From: Saccharospirillum alexandrii_A
GTDB lineage: Bacteria > Pseudomonadota > Gammaproteobacteria > Pseudomonadales > Natronospirillaceae
Length of the DNA: 64,000 bases
Direction: 5' to 3'
Assembly: GCF_043641555.1 (NCBI RefSeq)
Contig: NZ_JBHZRJ010000003.1
Span: forward strand, 310,001 to 374,000
Made by a program: the position numbers and the translations under genes. Positions 7,918 through 17,187 of the stretch are shown piece by piece. Numbering within the stretch: the stretch's first letter is position 1; every line of letters starts with the position of its first letter. Below the pieces are notes generated by a model. It was given only the letters and a program-made list of their open reading frames with translations. It had not been told where the DNA came from and did not search any database.

Positions 7918-9030
7918 TCAGTAATGCACAACGCTGCGAATGCTCTTGCCTTCATGCATTAAATCAAAGGCTTCGTTGATCTGTTCGAGCGACATGGTGT
8001 GGGTGATGAACTCTTTCAGTGGTATCTCACCTGACAGATACTGCTCAACATAGCCTGGCAATTCGGTGCGTCCTTTCACGCCACCAAAGGCACTGCCACG
8101 CCAGACTCGACCGGTCACCAGCTGGAACGGACGGGTGCTGATTTCCTGGCCAGCGCCCGCGACGCCAATGATGACTGATTCACCCCAGCCCTTATGGCAG
8201 CATTCCAGCGCCGAGCGCATAACGTCTACATTGCCAATGCATTCGAACGAGTAATCGACGCCACCATCGGTCAGCTCGACGATCACTTCCTGAATCGGCT
8301 TGTCGTAATCTTTGGGGTTGATGCAATCGGTCGCGCCCAGTTTGCGGGCCAGATCGAACTTGCTAGTGTTGATGTCGATGGCAATGATGCGGCTGGCTTT
8401 GGCCATTACCGCGCCGATGACCGCTGACAGGCCGATGCCGCCGATGCCGAAAATGGCCACGGTTGACCCTTCTTCGACCTTGGCCGTGTTCATCACTGCG
8501 CCAATACCTGTGGTCACGCCACAGCCCAGTAAGCAGACTTCCTCCAGCGACGCTTCCGGGTTCACCTTGGCCAGAGAGATTTCCGGCAGCACGGTGTATT
8601 CGGAGAAGGTTGAACAGCCCATGTAGTGAAAAATCGGCTTGCCGTCTTTGTAGAAACGGCTGGTGCCGTCCGGCATCAGGCCCTGGCCCTGAGTTGCGCG
8701 GATTTTCTGGCATAGATTGGTTTTGCCGGAGAGGCAGAACTTGCACTCGCCGCATTCCGGAGTGTACAGCGGAATAACATGGTCGCCGACTTTCACGCTG
8801 GTTACGCCTTCGCCGACCTGTTCAACGATACCACCGCCTTCATGGCCGAGAATGGCCGGGAAGTTACCTTCGGGGTCGTCGCCCGAAAGGGTAAAGGCAT
8901 CGGTATGGCAGACGCCGGTGGCGACGATGCGCACCAGCACTTCGCCCGCTTTGGGTGGCATGACGTCGATTTCTTCAATGCTCAGCGGCTGGCCGGGGCC
9001 CCAGGCAATGGCGGCTTTGGATTTGATCAT
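7918..9030 (-). CDS. frmA: S-(hydroxymethyl)glutathione dehydrogenase / class III alcohol dehydrogenase
   Basis: 370 aa, the full family length. Zinc-dependent medium-chain dehydrogenase: GVCHTDAFTLSG and GHEGGGIVEQVGEGV give catalytic-zinc ligands. The four structural-zinc Cys are in PECGECKFCLSGKTNLC, and GIGGIGLSAVIG is the NAD-binding Rossmann loop. It oxidises S-hydroxymethylglutathione formed spontaneously from formaldehyde, producing S-formylglutathione for the downstream hydrolase. It is cytoplasmic. A LysR gene is divergent from its start with 129 bp between, so that regulator is the obvious candidate controller. Confidence 0.96.
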   Translation of the reverse strand: MIKSKAAIAWGPGQPLSIEEIDVMPPKAGEVLVRIVATGVCHTDAFTLSGDDPEGNFPAILGHEGGGIVEQVGEGVTSVKVGDHVIPLYTPECGECKFCLSGKTNLCQKIRATQGQGLMPDGTSRFYKDGKPIFHYMGCSTFSEYTVLPEISLAKVNPEASLEEVCLLGCGVTTGIGAVMNTAKVEEGSTVAIFGIGGIGLSAVIGAVMAKASRIIAIDINTSKFDLARKLGATDCINPKDYDKPIQEVIVELTDGGVDYSFECIGNVDVMRSALECCHKGWGESVIIGVAGAGQEISTRPFQLVTGRVWRGSAFGGVKGRTELPGYVEQYLSGEIPLKEFITHTMSLEQINEAFDLMHEGKSIRSVVHY

Positions 9031-9112
9031 GGTCGAACCTCGTTGGTCAGATGAGTTGGAACAGTAAAGTCGATTGTATTAGGGTTCGCCAAGTTAATAA
9101 TGGGACCACTGA

Positions 9113-9127
9113 GTAAATCATTTTTAC
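9113..9127. promoter_or_regulatory. Candidate LysR-type box between class III ADH and LysR genes
   Basis: GTAAA-TCATT-TTTAC is a 5-bp inverted repeat fitting the T-N11-A pattern of LysR operators. It lies 32 bp before the LysR ATG and 82 bp before the ADH start, in the only intergenic region the two divergent genes share. Confidence 0.4.
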
Positions 9128-9159
9128 CATAGTGCAATAATAGAATGAGAGAGGGGCTG

Positions 9160-10053
9160 ATGGCGCGTTGGGATGGTATTGAAGAGTGTGTAGCAGTCGC
9201 CGAGACCCGCAGTTTTACCCGGGCTGCTGAGCGTCTGGGCAGTTCCGTTGCCAATATCAGTCGACAGATCAGCCGGCTGGAGGATCGGTTGGATGTTCAG
9301 TTGTTTCAGCGCACCACGCGCTCGGTCACGCTCACTGACGATGGCCGGATCTACTACAACCACTGCCGCGCCTTGCTCGATGGCCTGGTTGAGGCCGAAC
9401 AGGCCATCGGCGAGCGGCTGTCTGAGCCAACCGGGCGGTTGCGGATTACCGCGCCGCTGTCTTATGGCGAGCGCTTCATAGCCCCTTTGATAGCCGGGTT
9501 CACGATGCATTACCCCCGCCTCGAAATCGACCTGCAACTGACCAACCAGCGCCTCGATCTGATTGAATCAGGCATCGACATGGCGATTCGGGTTGGCGTG
9601 CTGGAGGACGAACGCCTGGTCGCCCGGCCGCTGGCGCATAGAGCCCAGTTCGTCTGTGCCTCACCGGATTATCTGGCCCGGTTCGGACAGCCCCACACTC
9701 TCGCCGAGTTAAAGAACCATTCCTGTTTGCTGGGCACACTGGACCACTGGCGTTTTACCGATCAGGGTGAACGGCGGGATGTCCGGGTTACCGGCAGGCT
9801 TCGATGTAACAGCGGGCCTGCGCTGCGGGATGCGGCTTTGAAAGGTCTGGGCATTGTTCAATTGCCGGACTACTACGTTAAAGAGGATATTCAAGCTGGC
9901 CGGCTGGTGACTGTGCTTGATGCGTTTGCACCGGCGGAAGAGGGCGTCTGGGCGTTGTACCCGCCTAATCGGCATTTGTCGCCTAAGGTTCGGGCGTGTA
10001 TTGAATGGTTGGGGGCCGGATTAAAGGATGGAGTAGCCGGGAATCAATATTGA
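9160..10053 (+). CDS. LysR-family transcriptional regulator
   Basis: 297 aa from ATG 9160 (MARWDGIEECV); an in-frame ATG at 9145 would add five residues. An N-terminal winged helix-turn-helix (SFTRAAERLGSSVANISRQI) is followed by the linker helix and a periplasmic-binding-like effector domain from about residue 90. It resembles the large DsdC/AaeR-like LysR group that acts on divergent metabolic genes. Divergent placement next to the formaldehyde-dehydrogenase gene suggests it controls glutathione-dependent formaldehyde oxidation, but the effector is unknown. Confidence 0.85.
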   Translation: MARWDGIEECVAVAETRSFTRAAERLGSSVANISRQISRLEDRLDVQLFQRTTRSVTLTDDGRIYYNHCRALLDGLVEAEQAIGERLSEPTGRLRITAPLSYGERFIAPLIAGFTMHYPRLEIDLQLTNQRLDLIESGIDMAIRVGVLEDERLVARPLAHRAQFVCASPDYLARFGQPHTLAELKNHSCLLGTLDHWRFTDQGERRDVRVTGRLRCNSGPALRDAALKGLGIVQLPDYYVKEDIQAGRLVTVLDAFAPAEEGVWALYPPNRHLSPKVRACIEWLGAGLKDGVAGNQY

Positions 10054-10065
10054 GCCGCTGTGGCA

Positions 10066-10274
10066 TGCGTTAGACATTCAAGTTTCGGAGTTTGCACTAC
10101 AGACTAGCCCTTGGTACTGGCAGTGCCACTGCAGGGCGTCTGCCGCATGGATGCGGCAGTCGAGCCCCCATGGATGGGTTTACGGCGTCCCAGCAGGGGC
10201 ACTGCCAGTGCCGAGGGCGAGTTATTGCCACAGACTCTGCTTTGGCGAACTCCGAAACTTGAATGTCTAACGCA
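10066..10274 (-). repeat. Dispersed palindromic element, copy B
   Basis: 209 bp filling the gap between two convergent genes. Outer arms 10066-10095 and 10245-10274 are near-perfect 30-bp inverted repeats (starting TGCGTTAGACATTCAAG). Nested inside is a second stem, GGCAGTGCC/GGCACTGCC. The core on the minus strand reads GACGCCGTAAACCCATCCAT and carries the inner hairpin CTGCCGCATCCATGCGGCAG. Because it lies between two gene ends, it could act as a bidirectional transcription barrier. Confidence 0.85.
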
Positions 10275-10279
10275 GGGTT

Positions 10280-11638
10280 TTACCGCGTAATTGGGTGAGC
10301 CCACAGGTCATACTCATCGGCGTCTTCGACGTGAACCCAGAGGCGATCGCCAGGTTTCAGCTGGGTCTGGTTGTCGAGAAAGACCTGGCCGTCGATGTCG
10401 GGTGCATCGGCTTTCGAACGCGCAACAGCGCCCTCGGCAACGACTTCATCGACGATGACTTCAATGTCGGTGCCGACCTTCGCCTGAAGTCGGGCAGTGC
10501 TGATGCGCTGTTGCACTTCCATAAAGCGATCGTAGCGTTCCTGCTTGACGGCTTCGTCTACGTGGTTGGGCAGGGCGGCAGAGGCAGCGCCATCGACGTT
10601 GGAATACTGAAACGCGCCGACGCGGTCCAGCTGGGCTTCTTCCAGAAAATCGAGCAGCATCTGGAAGTCGGCTTCGGTTTCACCGGGGAAGCCGACAATA
10701 AAGGTCGAGCGCAGGGTGATGTCCGGGCAGATTTCCCGCCATTTGTGGATCCGATTCAGCACCTTTTCGGCGTGTGCCGGGCGTTTCATCGCCTTGAGCA
10801 CGGTCGGGCTGGCGTGCTGAAAGGGAATGTCCAGATAGGGCAGAATGCGGTTTTCGGCCATCAGCGGAATGATGTCGTCGACGTGCGGGTAGGGGTACAC
10901 ATAATGCAACCGCACCCAGGCATCCAGCTGACCCAGCTCTTCACACAGTTCCTTCATCCGGGTTTTCACCGGCTTGCCGTTCCAGAAATCGGTGCGGTAT
11001 TTCATGTCGACACCGTAGGCGCTGGTGTCCTGGGAGATCACCAGCAGTTCTTTGGTGCCGTTTTTCACCAGGCGCTCGGCCTCGCTCAGCACCTGTCCGA
11101 CCGGGCGGCTGACCAGATCACCCCGGAACGAGGGAATGATGCAGAAGGTGCAGCGATGGTTGCAGCCTTCGGAAATCTTCAAATAGGCATAATGCTTCGG
11201 AGTTAGCTTGACGCCAGTGTCCGGTACCAGGGAAATAAAGGGGTCGTGACGCGGCGGCACCACATCATGCACCTGGCGCACCACTTCTTCGTAGGCATGC
11301 GGTCCGGTAACGGCCAGCACGTTCGGGTGGACTTCCCGAATGTCGTTTTCCTTGGCGCCCAGACAGCCAGTGACGAGCACCTTGCCGTTCTCGCGCAGCG
11401 CTTCACCGATGGTGTCGAGTGACTCTTTCACCGCCGAGTCAATAAAGCCGCAGGTATTCACAATCACCACATCGGCATCGTGGTAGGACGGCACCACATC
11501 GTACCCTTCAGCCCGCAGCTGGGTCAGGATGCGTTCGGAGTCGACGGTGTTCTTCGGGCAGCCCAGGCTGACAAAACCGACGCGCCCCTGCTCGGTAACG
11601 GGCTTGCCTTCGCGGGGATTGACGATATGGGTGGTCAT
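10280..11638 (-). CDS. rimO: Ribosomal protein S12 methylthiotransferase RimO
   Basis: 452 aa from ATG 11638 (MTTHIVNP), where a TGAGG motif precedes; an upstream in-frame ATG at 11659 lacks one. N-terminal UPF0004 domain (GFVSLGCPKNTVDSE) with three cluster-binding Cys. The radical-SAM domain has the CxxxCxxC motif in EGCNHRCTFCIIP, and the TRAM domain is near the end (VIVDEVVAEGAVARSK to GDRLWVHVEDADEYDLWA). It beta-methylthiolates Asp88 (Asp89 in E. coli numbering) of ribosomal protein S12. It is monocistronic, ending just beyond palindromic element B. Confidence 0.96.
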   Translation of the reverse strand: MTTHIVNPREGKPVTEQGRVGFVSLGCPKNTVDSERILTQLRAEGYDVVPSYHDADVVIVNTCGFIDSAVKESLDTIGEALRENGKVLVTGCLGAKENDIREVHPNVLAVTGPHAYEEVVRQVHDVVPPRHDPFISLVPDTGVKLTPKHYAYLKISEGCNHRCTFCIIPSFRGDLVSRPVGQVLSEAERLVKNGTKELLVISQDTSAYGVDMKYRTDFWNGKPVKTRMKELCEELGQLDAWVRLHYVYPYPHVDDIIPLMAENRILPYLDIPFQHASPTVLKAMKRPAHAEKVLNRIHKWREICPDITLRSTFIVGFPGETEADFQMLLDFLEEAQLDRVGAFQYSNVDGAASAALPNHVDEAVKQERYDRFMEVQQRISTARLQAKVGTDIEVIVDEVVAEGAVARSKADAPDIDGQVFLDNQTQLKPGDRLWVHVEDADEYDLWAHPITR

Positions 11639-12157
11639 GAAAACCTCAGGGCTGGTCAAAAAAGGAGCGGTATTGTAGCGCCTTCCAATCTGGCTTCAAG
11701 CGCCACGCATCTTATTCGCCGTGTTTCTTTGTGTTATCTGTTATTTGAGCCGGAGCTGGCTGGAAAGTACACGCTTGCAGCGGCCACCGGGTGAGCCTCT
11801 GTGGGGAAGTCCGCAGCAGGGATGCTGCGGCCTAGGCTCCATGGACGGATTCACGCCGACCCCACAGAGGCTTACCCGGTGGCCGCTGCTTTACCACCAT
11901 AGCAGCCTCTCCTACCAAAGCAGGAGGCCCGCCAGCGCCCGATTTCCGGTGGCCTGTAGCACCCTCCTACTAACGAACGAAAGCCACGCTCTAAGCCCCG
12001 GCCTAGCATGCAGTCACTGGCTTACACCCACGGGTCAAGCCAAGCCTCTTTTTGGATATCGGTGTTGCCGGTTTCAGGAGGCTCAGAGCCAGACCGTAGA
12101 TTTGGTAGAAAGCACTAAGACTCACTCCACAATTACAAAAACAGAGAGACAATGATC
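11639..12157. other. Intergenic region between rimO and the TRAP operon
   Basis: 519 bp between divergent genes. It contains rimO promoter sequence at its left, palindromic element C (11779-11887), and about 270 bp of leader for the TRAP operon. No ORF in it has a plausible start with ribosome binding site and coding-like composition. No tRNA or clear riboswitch was recognised. Confidence 0.6.
11779..11887 (-). repeat. Dispersed palindromic element, copy C (short form)
   Basis: 109 bp. Arms AGCGGCCACCGGGTGAGCCT... (11779-11806) and the complementary ...AGGCTTACCCGGTGGCCGCT (11860-11887) pair over about 28 bp. The core on the minus strand reads GGGGTCGGCGTGAATCCGTC then CATGGAGCCTAGG. The inner hairpin is CCGCAGCA/TGCTGCGG (11811-11830). 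It sits between the divergent promoters of rimO and the TRAP operon. Confidence 0.88.
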
Positions 12158-13222
12158 ATGAAAAAAGCATTGCCCCTGGCCGTACTGGCCACCACCCTGG
12201 CCGCCGCGCCCTTTGCCGCTCAGGCTGAATTCAACCGGGTTCGCTGGCAGGTTCCGATGGCGTTTTCATCGTCACTGACCGCACTGGGCGACACCATGCC
12301 GGTGGTTTCCGACATGGTGTCCACCATCAGTGATGGCCGGGTTACACTGCAAACTGTAGAGCCCGGGGCGTTGATTCCCGCCCTTTCAATTTTCGACAAC
12401 GTCAGCGCTGGCAACATTTCTGCCGGTTATTCCTGGATGGGGTATGAATGGGGCCAGGTACCGGGTTCAGCCCTTTACGGCGCCACGCCATTCGGTCTGG
12501 AATCCCAGGAATTTCTGGCCTGGATGTATCACCACGGTGGTGATGATCTGCTGAAAGAAATGTTTGAGCCTTACAACGTTTACCCGATTCTGTGCGGCAC
12601 CATCAGCCCTGAATCAGCTGGCTGGTTTACCGAGGAAATGAATTCAGTTGAAGACCTGCGTGGTCTGAAATTCCGTGCTGCGGGTCTTGGTGGCGAAATC
12701 ATGGGCGAGTTTGGCATGTCCATTAACGTGTTGCCCGGTGGTGAGTTGTACCAGGCACTGGAAACCGGTGTATTGGATGCCACCGAATTCTCGTTGCCGA
12801 CCGTCGACAAGCAGTTGGGCTTCTCACAGGTGGCCAAGTACTACTACCTGCCAGGTTGGCACCAGCCGTCAACCAACCAGTTCCTGTACATCAACCTCGA
12901 TGAGTGGAACAAGCTGAACGGTCAGACACAAAGCCTGATCGAAACATCCTGCATGGCTGGCAATGCGGTAGCACTGGCGAAAGCCGAAGCACTGCAGGGC
13001 GCTGTATTGAACGAGTTCGCCGAAGAAGGTGTGAACCTGCGTCAATACGATGCCGAGATGCTGGGTGCTTTTGAAGAAGCCACGGCGTCTGTCATGGCCA
13101 AGTATTCCGAGCAGGACGAGATGTTCGATCGGATCTACAGCTCCATGAAGGAATTCCAGGCTGAGCACGCTACCTGGAAGAAGTATGGCTACCTGTCACG
13201 TGACTGGCATGCACAGGACTGA
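12158..13222 (+). CDS. TRAP transporter solute-binding protein, DctP/TakP-like
   Basis: About 354 aa; ATG 12158 (MKKALPLAV) gives a clean signal peptide cleaved near AQA-EF, and an in-frame ATG lies two codons earlier. Mature protein is a DctP-fold periplasmic receptor. ALSIFDNVSAG, LYGATPFGLE, LRGLKFRAAGLGGEIMGEFG and GALDATEFSLP-like segments (here ETGVLDATEFSLP) match the TakP/2-oxo-acid and lactate subgroup. The Arg in KFRA is the usual carboxylate-binding residue. It delivers ligand to the two membrane subunits encoded next. The ligand is probably a carboxylate or 2-oxoacid, by family only. Confidence 0.88.
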   Translation: MKKALPLAVLATTLAAAPFAAQAEFNRVRWQVPMAFSSSLTALGDTMPVVSDMVSTISDGRVTLQTVEPGALIPALSIFDNVSAGNISAGYSWMGYEWGQVPGSALYGATPFGLESQEFLAWMYHHGGDDLLKEMFEPYNVYPILCGTISPESAGWFTEEMNSVEDLRGLKFRAAGLGGEIMGEFGMSINVLPGGELYQALETGVLDATEFSLPTVDKQLGFSQVAKYYYLPGWHQPSTNQFLYINLDEWNKLNGQTQSLIETSCMAGNAVALAKAEALQGAVLNEFAEEGVNLRQYDAEMLGAFEEATASVMAKYSEQDEMFDRIYSSMKEFQAEHATWKKYGYLSRDWHAQD

Positions 13223-13225
13223 TCC

Positions 13226-13825
13226 ATGTCTGACATAAAGCTCGATCTGGATAAGGTGGAGCAAGCGGTGGGGCATGGCCCCACCGCCGTTCCGTACCCA
13301 CCCACCTGGTTATCCGACAAACTCGATGCCTTTCTTGAAGTCGTCGGGCGTTTTTTCTCGTGGAGCTGGCTACTGCTGATGGTGCTGGTTGTGTTGAATG
13401 TCGTGCTGCGCTATTTCTTCAGTAACTCCTACGTTGCCCTTGAAGAGCTGCAGTGGCATATCTATTCCATCGGTTTCATGGTGGGCCTGTCTTATTGCGT
13501 ATTGCACGACGGACACGTTCGGGTAGATGTGCTGGCTGAAAAACTGTCGCATCGCAAACGGGCGTGGCTTGAATTGTTGGGGCTGGCTCTGTTTTTAATG
13601 CCGTTTTGCCTGTTCGTACTGTATTACGCCTATCCCTTTGTTGAACGGTCTTATTTGATGGGCGAAATCTCCGGATCTCCGGGTGGCTTGCCCATGCGCT
13701 GGTTGATCAAGTCTGTGATTCTGATCGGATTCGGACTCCTGTTGATCGCTGCCTTCAGCCGGTTTGTTCGGGCGCTGTCGTTTTTAACCGGCTTTCCCCG
13801 GGCACGGGTTACAGCGGATCGTTGA
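13226..13825 (+). CDS. TRAP transporter small permease (DctQ family)
   Basis: 199 aa with four predicted transmembrane helices (about 42-62, 78-98, 112-132 and 160-182), the DctQ arrangement. The N-terminal 35 residues are a cytosolic extension longer than usual. The LEELQWHIYSIGFMVGLSYCV and GHVRVDVL segments match the family. It pairs with the DctM subunit to form the Na+-driven membrane complex. It starts three bases after the binding-protein stop, so co-transcription is clear. Confidence 0.9.
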   Translation: MSDIKLDLDKVEQAVGHGPTAVPYPPTWLSDKLDAFLEVVGRFFSWSWLLLMVLVVLNVVLRYFFSNSYVALEELQWHIYSIGFMVGLSYCVLHDGHVRVDVLAEKLSHRKRAWLELLGLALFLMPFCLFVLYYAYPFVERSYLMGEISGSPGGLPMRWLIKSVILIGFGLLLIAAFSRFVRALSFLTGFPRARVTADR

Positions 13826-13879
13826 ACCAATGCCCGTTGTTATTGTGTTGTAACGGTTGAATAGCCGTGGAGACTTGTT

Positions 13880-15241
13880 GTGTTTGAAACCTACGAACTC
13901 ATCGTCATGGCCATGCTGGGCAGTTTTATTCTGCTTATTTTTACCGGTTTTCCGGTGGCGTGGGTCCTGGCGGGCGTATCCGTCTTTTTCAGTATTGGCG
14001 CGGTGCTGGCCTATAACTATCTGGATGCAGATACCTACTTTTTAACCGACTGGAATATATTCGGCATCGTTGTTCAGCGAATTTATGATCAGATGACCAA
14101 GTGGATCATGGTTGCCTTGCCCATGTTTATATTTATGGGGCTGATGTTAGAACGCTCCGGCGTTGCCGAGCGGCTGATGGTCAATTTCGTTAATCTGTTC
14201 GGGCGCTTTAACGGTGGTCTGGGCGTTGCGGTCATTCTGATTGGTATCCTGCTGGCGGCGTCCACCGGTATTGTCGGCGCCTCGGTGGTTTTGCTGGCGA
14301 TGTTGTCGCTACCGGTGATGCTGGATCAGAAATATTCGCCGGCTTTTGCCAGTGGTATTGTCGCCTCGTCGGGTACGCTCGGTATTATGATTCCGCCGAG
14401 CATCATGCTGATTATCATGGCCGATCAATTGTCGCTCTCAGTCGGTGATCTGTTTATGGGGGCGCTGATTCCGGGTGTTATGCTAGGCATGTTGTACATT
14501 GCCTTTGTTGTGATCGCGGCCTGGCTCAAACCGTCGCTGGCGCCGCCAAAGGCCGACCTGCCACCCATTACCCGGGCGGTCGTCATTGAAACGCTGCGCT
14601 CGGTGTTGCCGCCGCTGTCGCTGATTCTGGCGGTGTTGGGCTCCATTTTTTTTGGCATCGCCACACCGACAGAAGCCTCCGGTGTCGGCGCCCTGGGAGC
14701 GACCATTCTGGCGGCCATGAACGGACGCCTGAGCTGGGATGTGCTGCGCGATGTATCGCGTAAAACAACCATCACTACAGCCTTTGTGTTCGGTATCTTT
14801 CTGGGTGCAACGGCCTTTGCTGTAGTGCTTCGGTCGCTCGGTGGTGATGAATTCATTGCCGGCCTGTTAACCGGTATTCCGCTGTCGCCGGGTGGCATTA
14901 TTCTGGTGATTCTGTTCATCGCCTTTCTGGCCGGTTTTTTCCTGGACTGGCTGGAAATCAGTTTGATTTTGCTGCCGCTGGTCGGGCCGGTGGTGGTGCA
15001 GCTGGGGTTTGATTTAACCTGGTTTGTGGTGTTGTTTGCGCTGACGTTGCAAACGTCCTTCCTGACGCCACCGGTCGGGTTCTCACTCTTCTATTTGAAA
15101 GGCGTAGCGCCGCCGGAGATTAAAACAACGGATATCTACAAGGGCGTTATGCCGTTTATTGCATTGCAGGTGTTGGCGGTGACACTGGTCTTTTTCTGGG
15201 AGCCGCTGGTGTTGTGGTTGCCCGAAGTGCGCTACGGCTAG
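13880..15241 (+). CDS. TRAP transporter large permease (DctM family)
   Basis: 453 aa, about 12 transmembrane helices. Start is GTG 13880 with GTGGAGA upstream. Features include GFPVAWVLAGVS near the N-terminus, ASTGIVGASVVLLAMLSLPVML, IPPSIMLII in the first scaffold, and PLSPGGIILVILFIAFLAGFFLDWLE in the second. It is the substrate-translocating subunit of this TRAP system; the full SBP-Q-M order makes a complete transporter. The operon ends at a terminator (15263-15288) facing kynureninase. Confidence 0.92.
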   Translation: MFETYELIVMAMLGSFILLIFTGFPVAWVLAGVSVFFSIGAVLAYNYLDADTYFLTDWNIFGIVVQRIYDQMTKWIMVALPMFIFMGLMLERSGVAERLMVNFVNLFGRFNGGLGVAVILIGILLAASTGIVGASVVLLAMLSLPVMLDQKYSPAFASGIVASSGTLGIMIPPSIMLIIMADQLSLSVGDLFMGALIPGVMLGMLYIAFVVIAAWLKPSLAPPKADLPPITRAVVIETLRSVLPPLSLILAVLGSIFFGIATPTEASGVGALGATILAAMNGRLSWDVLRDVSRKTTITTAFVFGIFLGATAFAVVLRSLGGDEFIAGLLTGIPLSPGGIILVILFIAFLAGFFLDWLEISLILLPLVGPVVVQLGFDLTWFVVLFALTLQTSFLTPPVGFSLFYLKGVAPPEIKTTDIYKGVMPFIALQVLAVTLVFFWEPLVLWLPEVRYG

Positions 15242-15262
15242 AGAAGCGTTTGCGGCCATTCA

Positions 15263-15288
15263 GGGGCTGATGATTCAGCCCCTTTCTT
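15263..15288 (+). terminator. Rho-independent terminator of the TRAP operon
   Basis: GGGGCTGA-TGAT-TCAGCCCC is a perfect 8-bp stem with a 4-base loop, followed by TTTCTT. It begins 22 bases after the dctM stop codon. Confidence 0.85.
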
Positions 15289-15340
15289 ACGAGCCTCTGA
15301 ACAACGCTTCAAGGGGTGTTGCTGAGGGACTGCGTGGGGT

Positions 15341-16591
15341 TCAGGTGACCGCGTGCCGCTCATGGTACTTGGGCTGATCCCAGGTGCGGTTGTCCATAAT
15401 GTCTTTCAGACAGTCGACGCTGTCCCATACATCGGTAAAACGCACATAGAGTGGCGCAAAACCGAAGCGCAGGATATCCGGCGCTCTAAAGTCTCCGATC
15501 ACTCCGCGATCAATCAGCGCCTGCATAATGGCGTAACCTTCCGGGTGCGCGAAGGCTACCTGGCTGCCACGCTCGTTGGCATTGCGCGGCGAGACCAGTT
15601 CGAAGCCCGCATCGGGCAGCCGGGTTTCGACCAGCTCGATGAACAACTGTGTCAGTGCGACCGATTTGGCGCGCAATTCAGCCATGTTGGTGTCGGCAAA
15701 GGTATCCAGGCCAACGCTGAGCAATTGCGTGGCCACCACCGAAGGCGTACCGGTCAGAGCGCGGCGGATGTCACCGGCCGGAGCAAAGTCGTCACGCATG
15801 GCAAACGGAGCTTCATGGCCGAACCAGCCACTGAGCGGCTGTTCAAAAGCCGCCAGATGGCGCTCTGCAACGAAGATGTACCCCGGGGCGCCAGGGCCGC
15901 CGTTCAGGTATTTATAGCCACAACCGATGGCGAAATCGGCATTGACGCCATTGAGGTCTACCTCAACCGCGCCGCCACTGTGGCTCAGGTCCCAGACCAC
16001 CAGGGCACCCTGCTCGTGGGCACGTTGGGTAATGGCCGCCATGTCATGCAGCTTGCCGGTTTTGTAGTGAACGTGGGTCAATACAACCACTGCCACATCG
16101 GTGTCGATACGCTCAAGCAGTGAATCGGCCGGCTGGGTTTCCAGAACCGGGCCACCGGTCATGAATTGGCTGAGGCCTTGCAGCATGTACAGATCGGTGG
16201 GGAAGTTGCCAGGCTCAGAGAGGATGACCCGCCGTGACGGGTCTGTCGCCAGTTGCTGTTTCAGTGCCGCAGCGGCGACCTTGAACAGGTTGACTGAGGT
16301 GGAGTCGGTGACCACTACTTCTTCCGGTTTGGCACCGATCAGCGCAGCGATCTGGCCGCCGACCTGGCGTGGCAGATCAATCCAGCCAGCCTGGTTCCAG
16401 CTGCGAATCAGGCCCTGGCCCCATTCCTGTTCGATCACCTGGCGCGCGCGTTCCGAAGCGGCTTTGGGGCGGGCACCCAGAGAGTTGCCGTCGAGATACA
16501 GAACATCGTCGGGAATCTCGAACTGGTCGCGCAGAGGGGCGAGGGGGTCTTGTGTATCCAGGGACAGGCAATGACTACGATCTAACGACAT
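15341..16591 (-). CDS. kynU: Kynureninase
   Basis: 416 aa, the usual length. PLP-dependent fold type I enzyme. YLDGNSLG near residue 32, DSTSVNLFKVA (phosphate-binding region), WDLSHSGGAVEVDLN (Asp contacting pyridine N) and CGYKYLNGGPGAPG with the Schiff-base Lys are characteristic of KynU. It cleaves kynurenine to anthranilate and alanine (or the 3-hydroxy form) in tryptophan breakdown. No other kynurenine-pathway gene is in the window, so it appears isolated. It is convergent with the TRAP operon, whose binding protein might carry a related carboxylate, though nothing in the sequence proves this. Confidence 0.95.
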   Translation of the reverse strand: MSLDRSHCLSLDTQDPLAPLRDQFEIPDDVLYLDGNSLGARPKAASERARQVIEQEWGQGLIRSWNQAGWIDLPRQVGGQIAALIGAKPEEVVVTDSTSVNLFKVAAAALKQQLATDPSRRVILSEPGNFPTDLYMLQGLSQFMTGGPVLETQPADSLLERIDTDVAVVVLTHVHYKTGKLHDMAAITQRAHEQGALVVWDLSHSGGAVEVDLNGVNADFAIGCGYKYLNGGPGAPGYIFVAERHLAAFEQPLSGWFGHEAPFAMRDDFAPAGDIRRALTGTPSVVATQLLSVGLDTFADTNMAELRAKSVALTQLFIELVETRLPDAGFELVSPRNANERGSQVAFAHPEGYAIMQALIDRGVIGDFRAPDILRFGFAPLYVRFTDVWDSVDCLKDIMDNRTWDQPKYHERHAVT

Positions 16592-16695
16592 CAGGCAGGG
16601 CTCCGTTGTTTTGCGGTTACCCTACTGTTTTGTTATCCGTAGTGGAAGATTCACCTGAGCAAAAGCACCGTTTCAGAGCGTTGATCAGGCGTTAC

Positions 16696-16726
16696 GGAGG
16701 CTGGCGCGGCGAACGCCCCAGCCTCC
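16696..16726. terminator. Hairpin after the PstS-like gene
   Basis: CGGAGGCTGG/CCAGCCTCCG-type stem (GGAGGCTGG at 16696-16704 and CCAGCCTCC at 16718-16726), 10 bp beyond the stop of the minus-strand gene. There is no U-tract on either side, so it may be a transcript-end hairpin rather than an intrinsic terminator. Confidence 0.4.
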
Positions 16727-16736
16727 GCTGGCGGGG

Positions 16737-17171
16737 TTACAGACGCACGCGCATAACGACTTTAACGCTGTCGTTCAGGGCCTCTGAATCTGCATAGCCG
16801 ATAGCCGAGGGGTCGGATGCGACGGCATTGATTACCGCTGTTGAACTGGTCAGTTCCTGCGGTGGTTGCTGACCGGTGGTGAACAACGCCTTGGACCAGT
16901 GGCGCCGGTATTTCACCGGTGTCTGGTCAATGGCCGTGTTCAAAAAGGTCTCGCGAATGGCGTCACCTGCTGGCAGATCGAGCGGTTCGGCACGAACACC
17001 GGTGCTGAACTGGCGCGTGTTGCCGAGGTACAGGTTTTTCAAAAAACTCTGGTCGATCACCGCTGTGTTGCTGGGGTGAACCACGATCACGAGATCAGCC
17101 AGTGCGGCTGCAGACATCATCAGGGTTGTCAGCATCAGGCCGGCGAGGGTTCGTAGTGCAAAGTGCTTCAT
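16737..17171 (-). CDS. Small PstS-like periplasmic protein
   Basis: 144 aa with a signal peptide (cleavage near AALA-DL). The mature 120 residues match the small phosphate-binding-like (PBP) domain seen beside outer-membrane channels: VIVVHPSNTAVIDQSFLKNLYLGN, GDAIRETFL, WSKALFTTGQ and AIGYADSEAL. It covers only about half of a full PstS, so high-affinity transport is unlikely. The three genes 19950-16737 run head to tail in one direction: chalcone-isomerase/TonB protein, outer-membrane barrel, then this. This suggests a shared envelope function, possibly phosphate or anion related by homology alone. Confidence 0.7.
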   Translation of the reverse strand: MKHFALRTLAGLMLTTLMMSAAALADLVIVVHPSNTAVIDQSFLKNLYLGNTRQFSTGVRAEPLDLPAGDAIRETFLNTAIDQTPVKYRRHWSKALFTTGQQPPQELTSSTAVINAVASDPSAIGYADSEALNDSVKVVMRVRL

Positions 17172-17187
17172 AAGTCAGTATCCAGCC

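Noticed and set aside
10295..11206. Open frame antisense to rimO
   Set aside because: Shadow of the rimO coding sequence; no start context and no recognisable domain.
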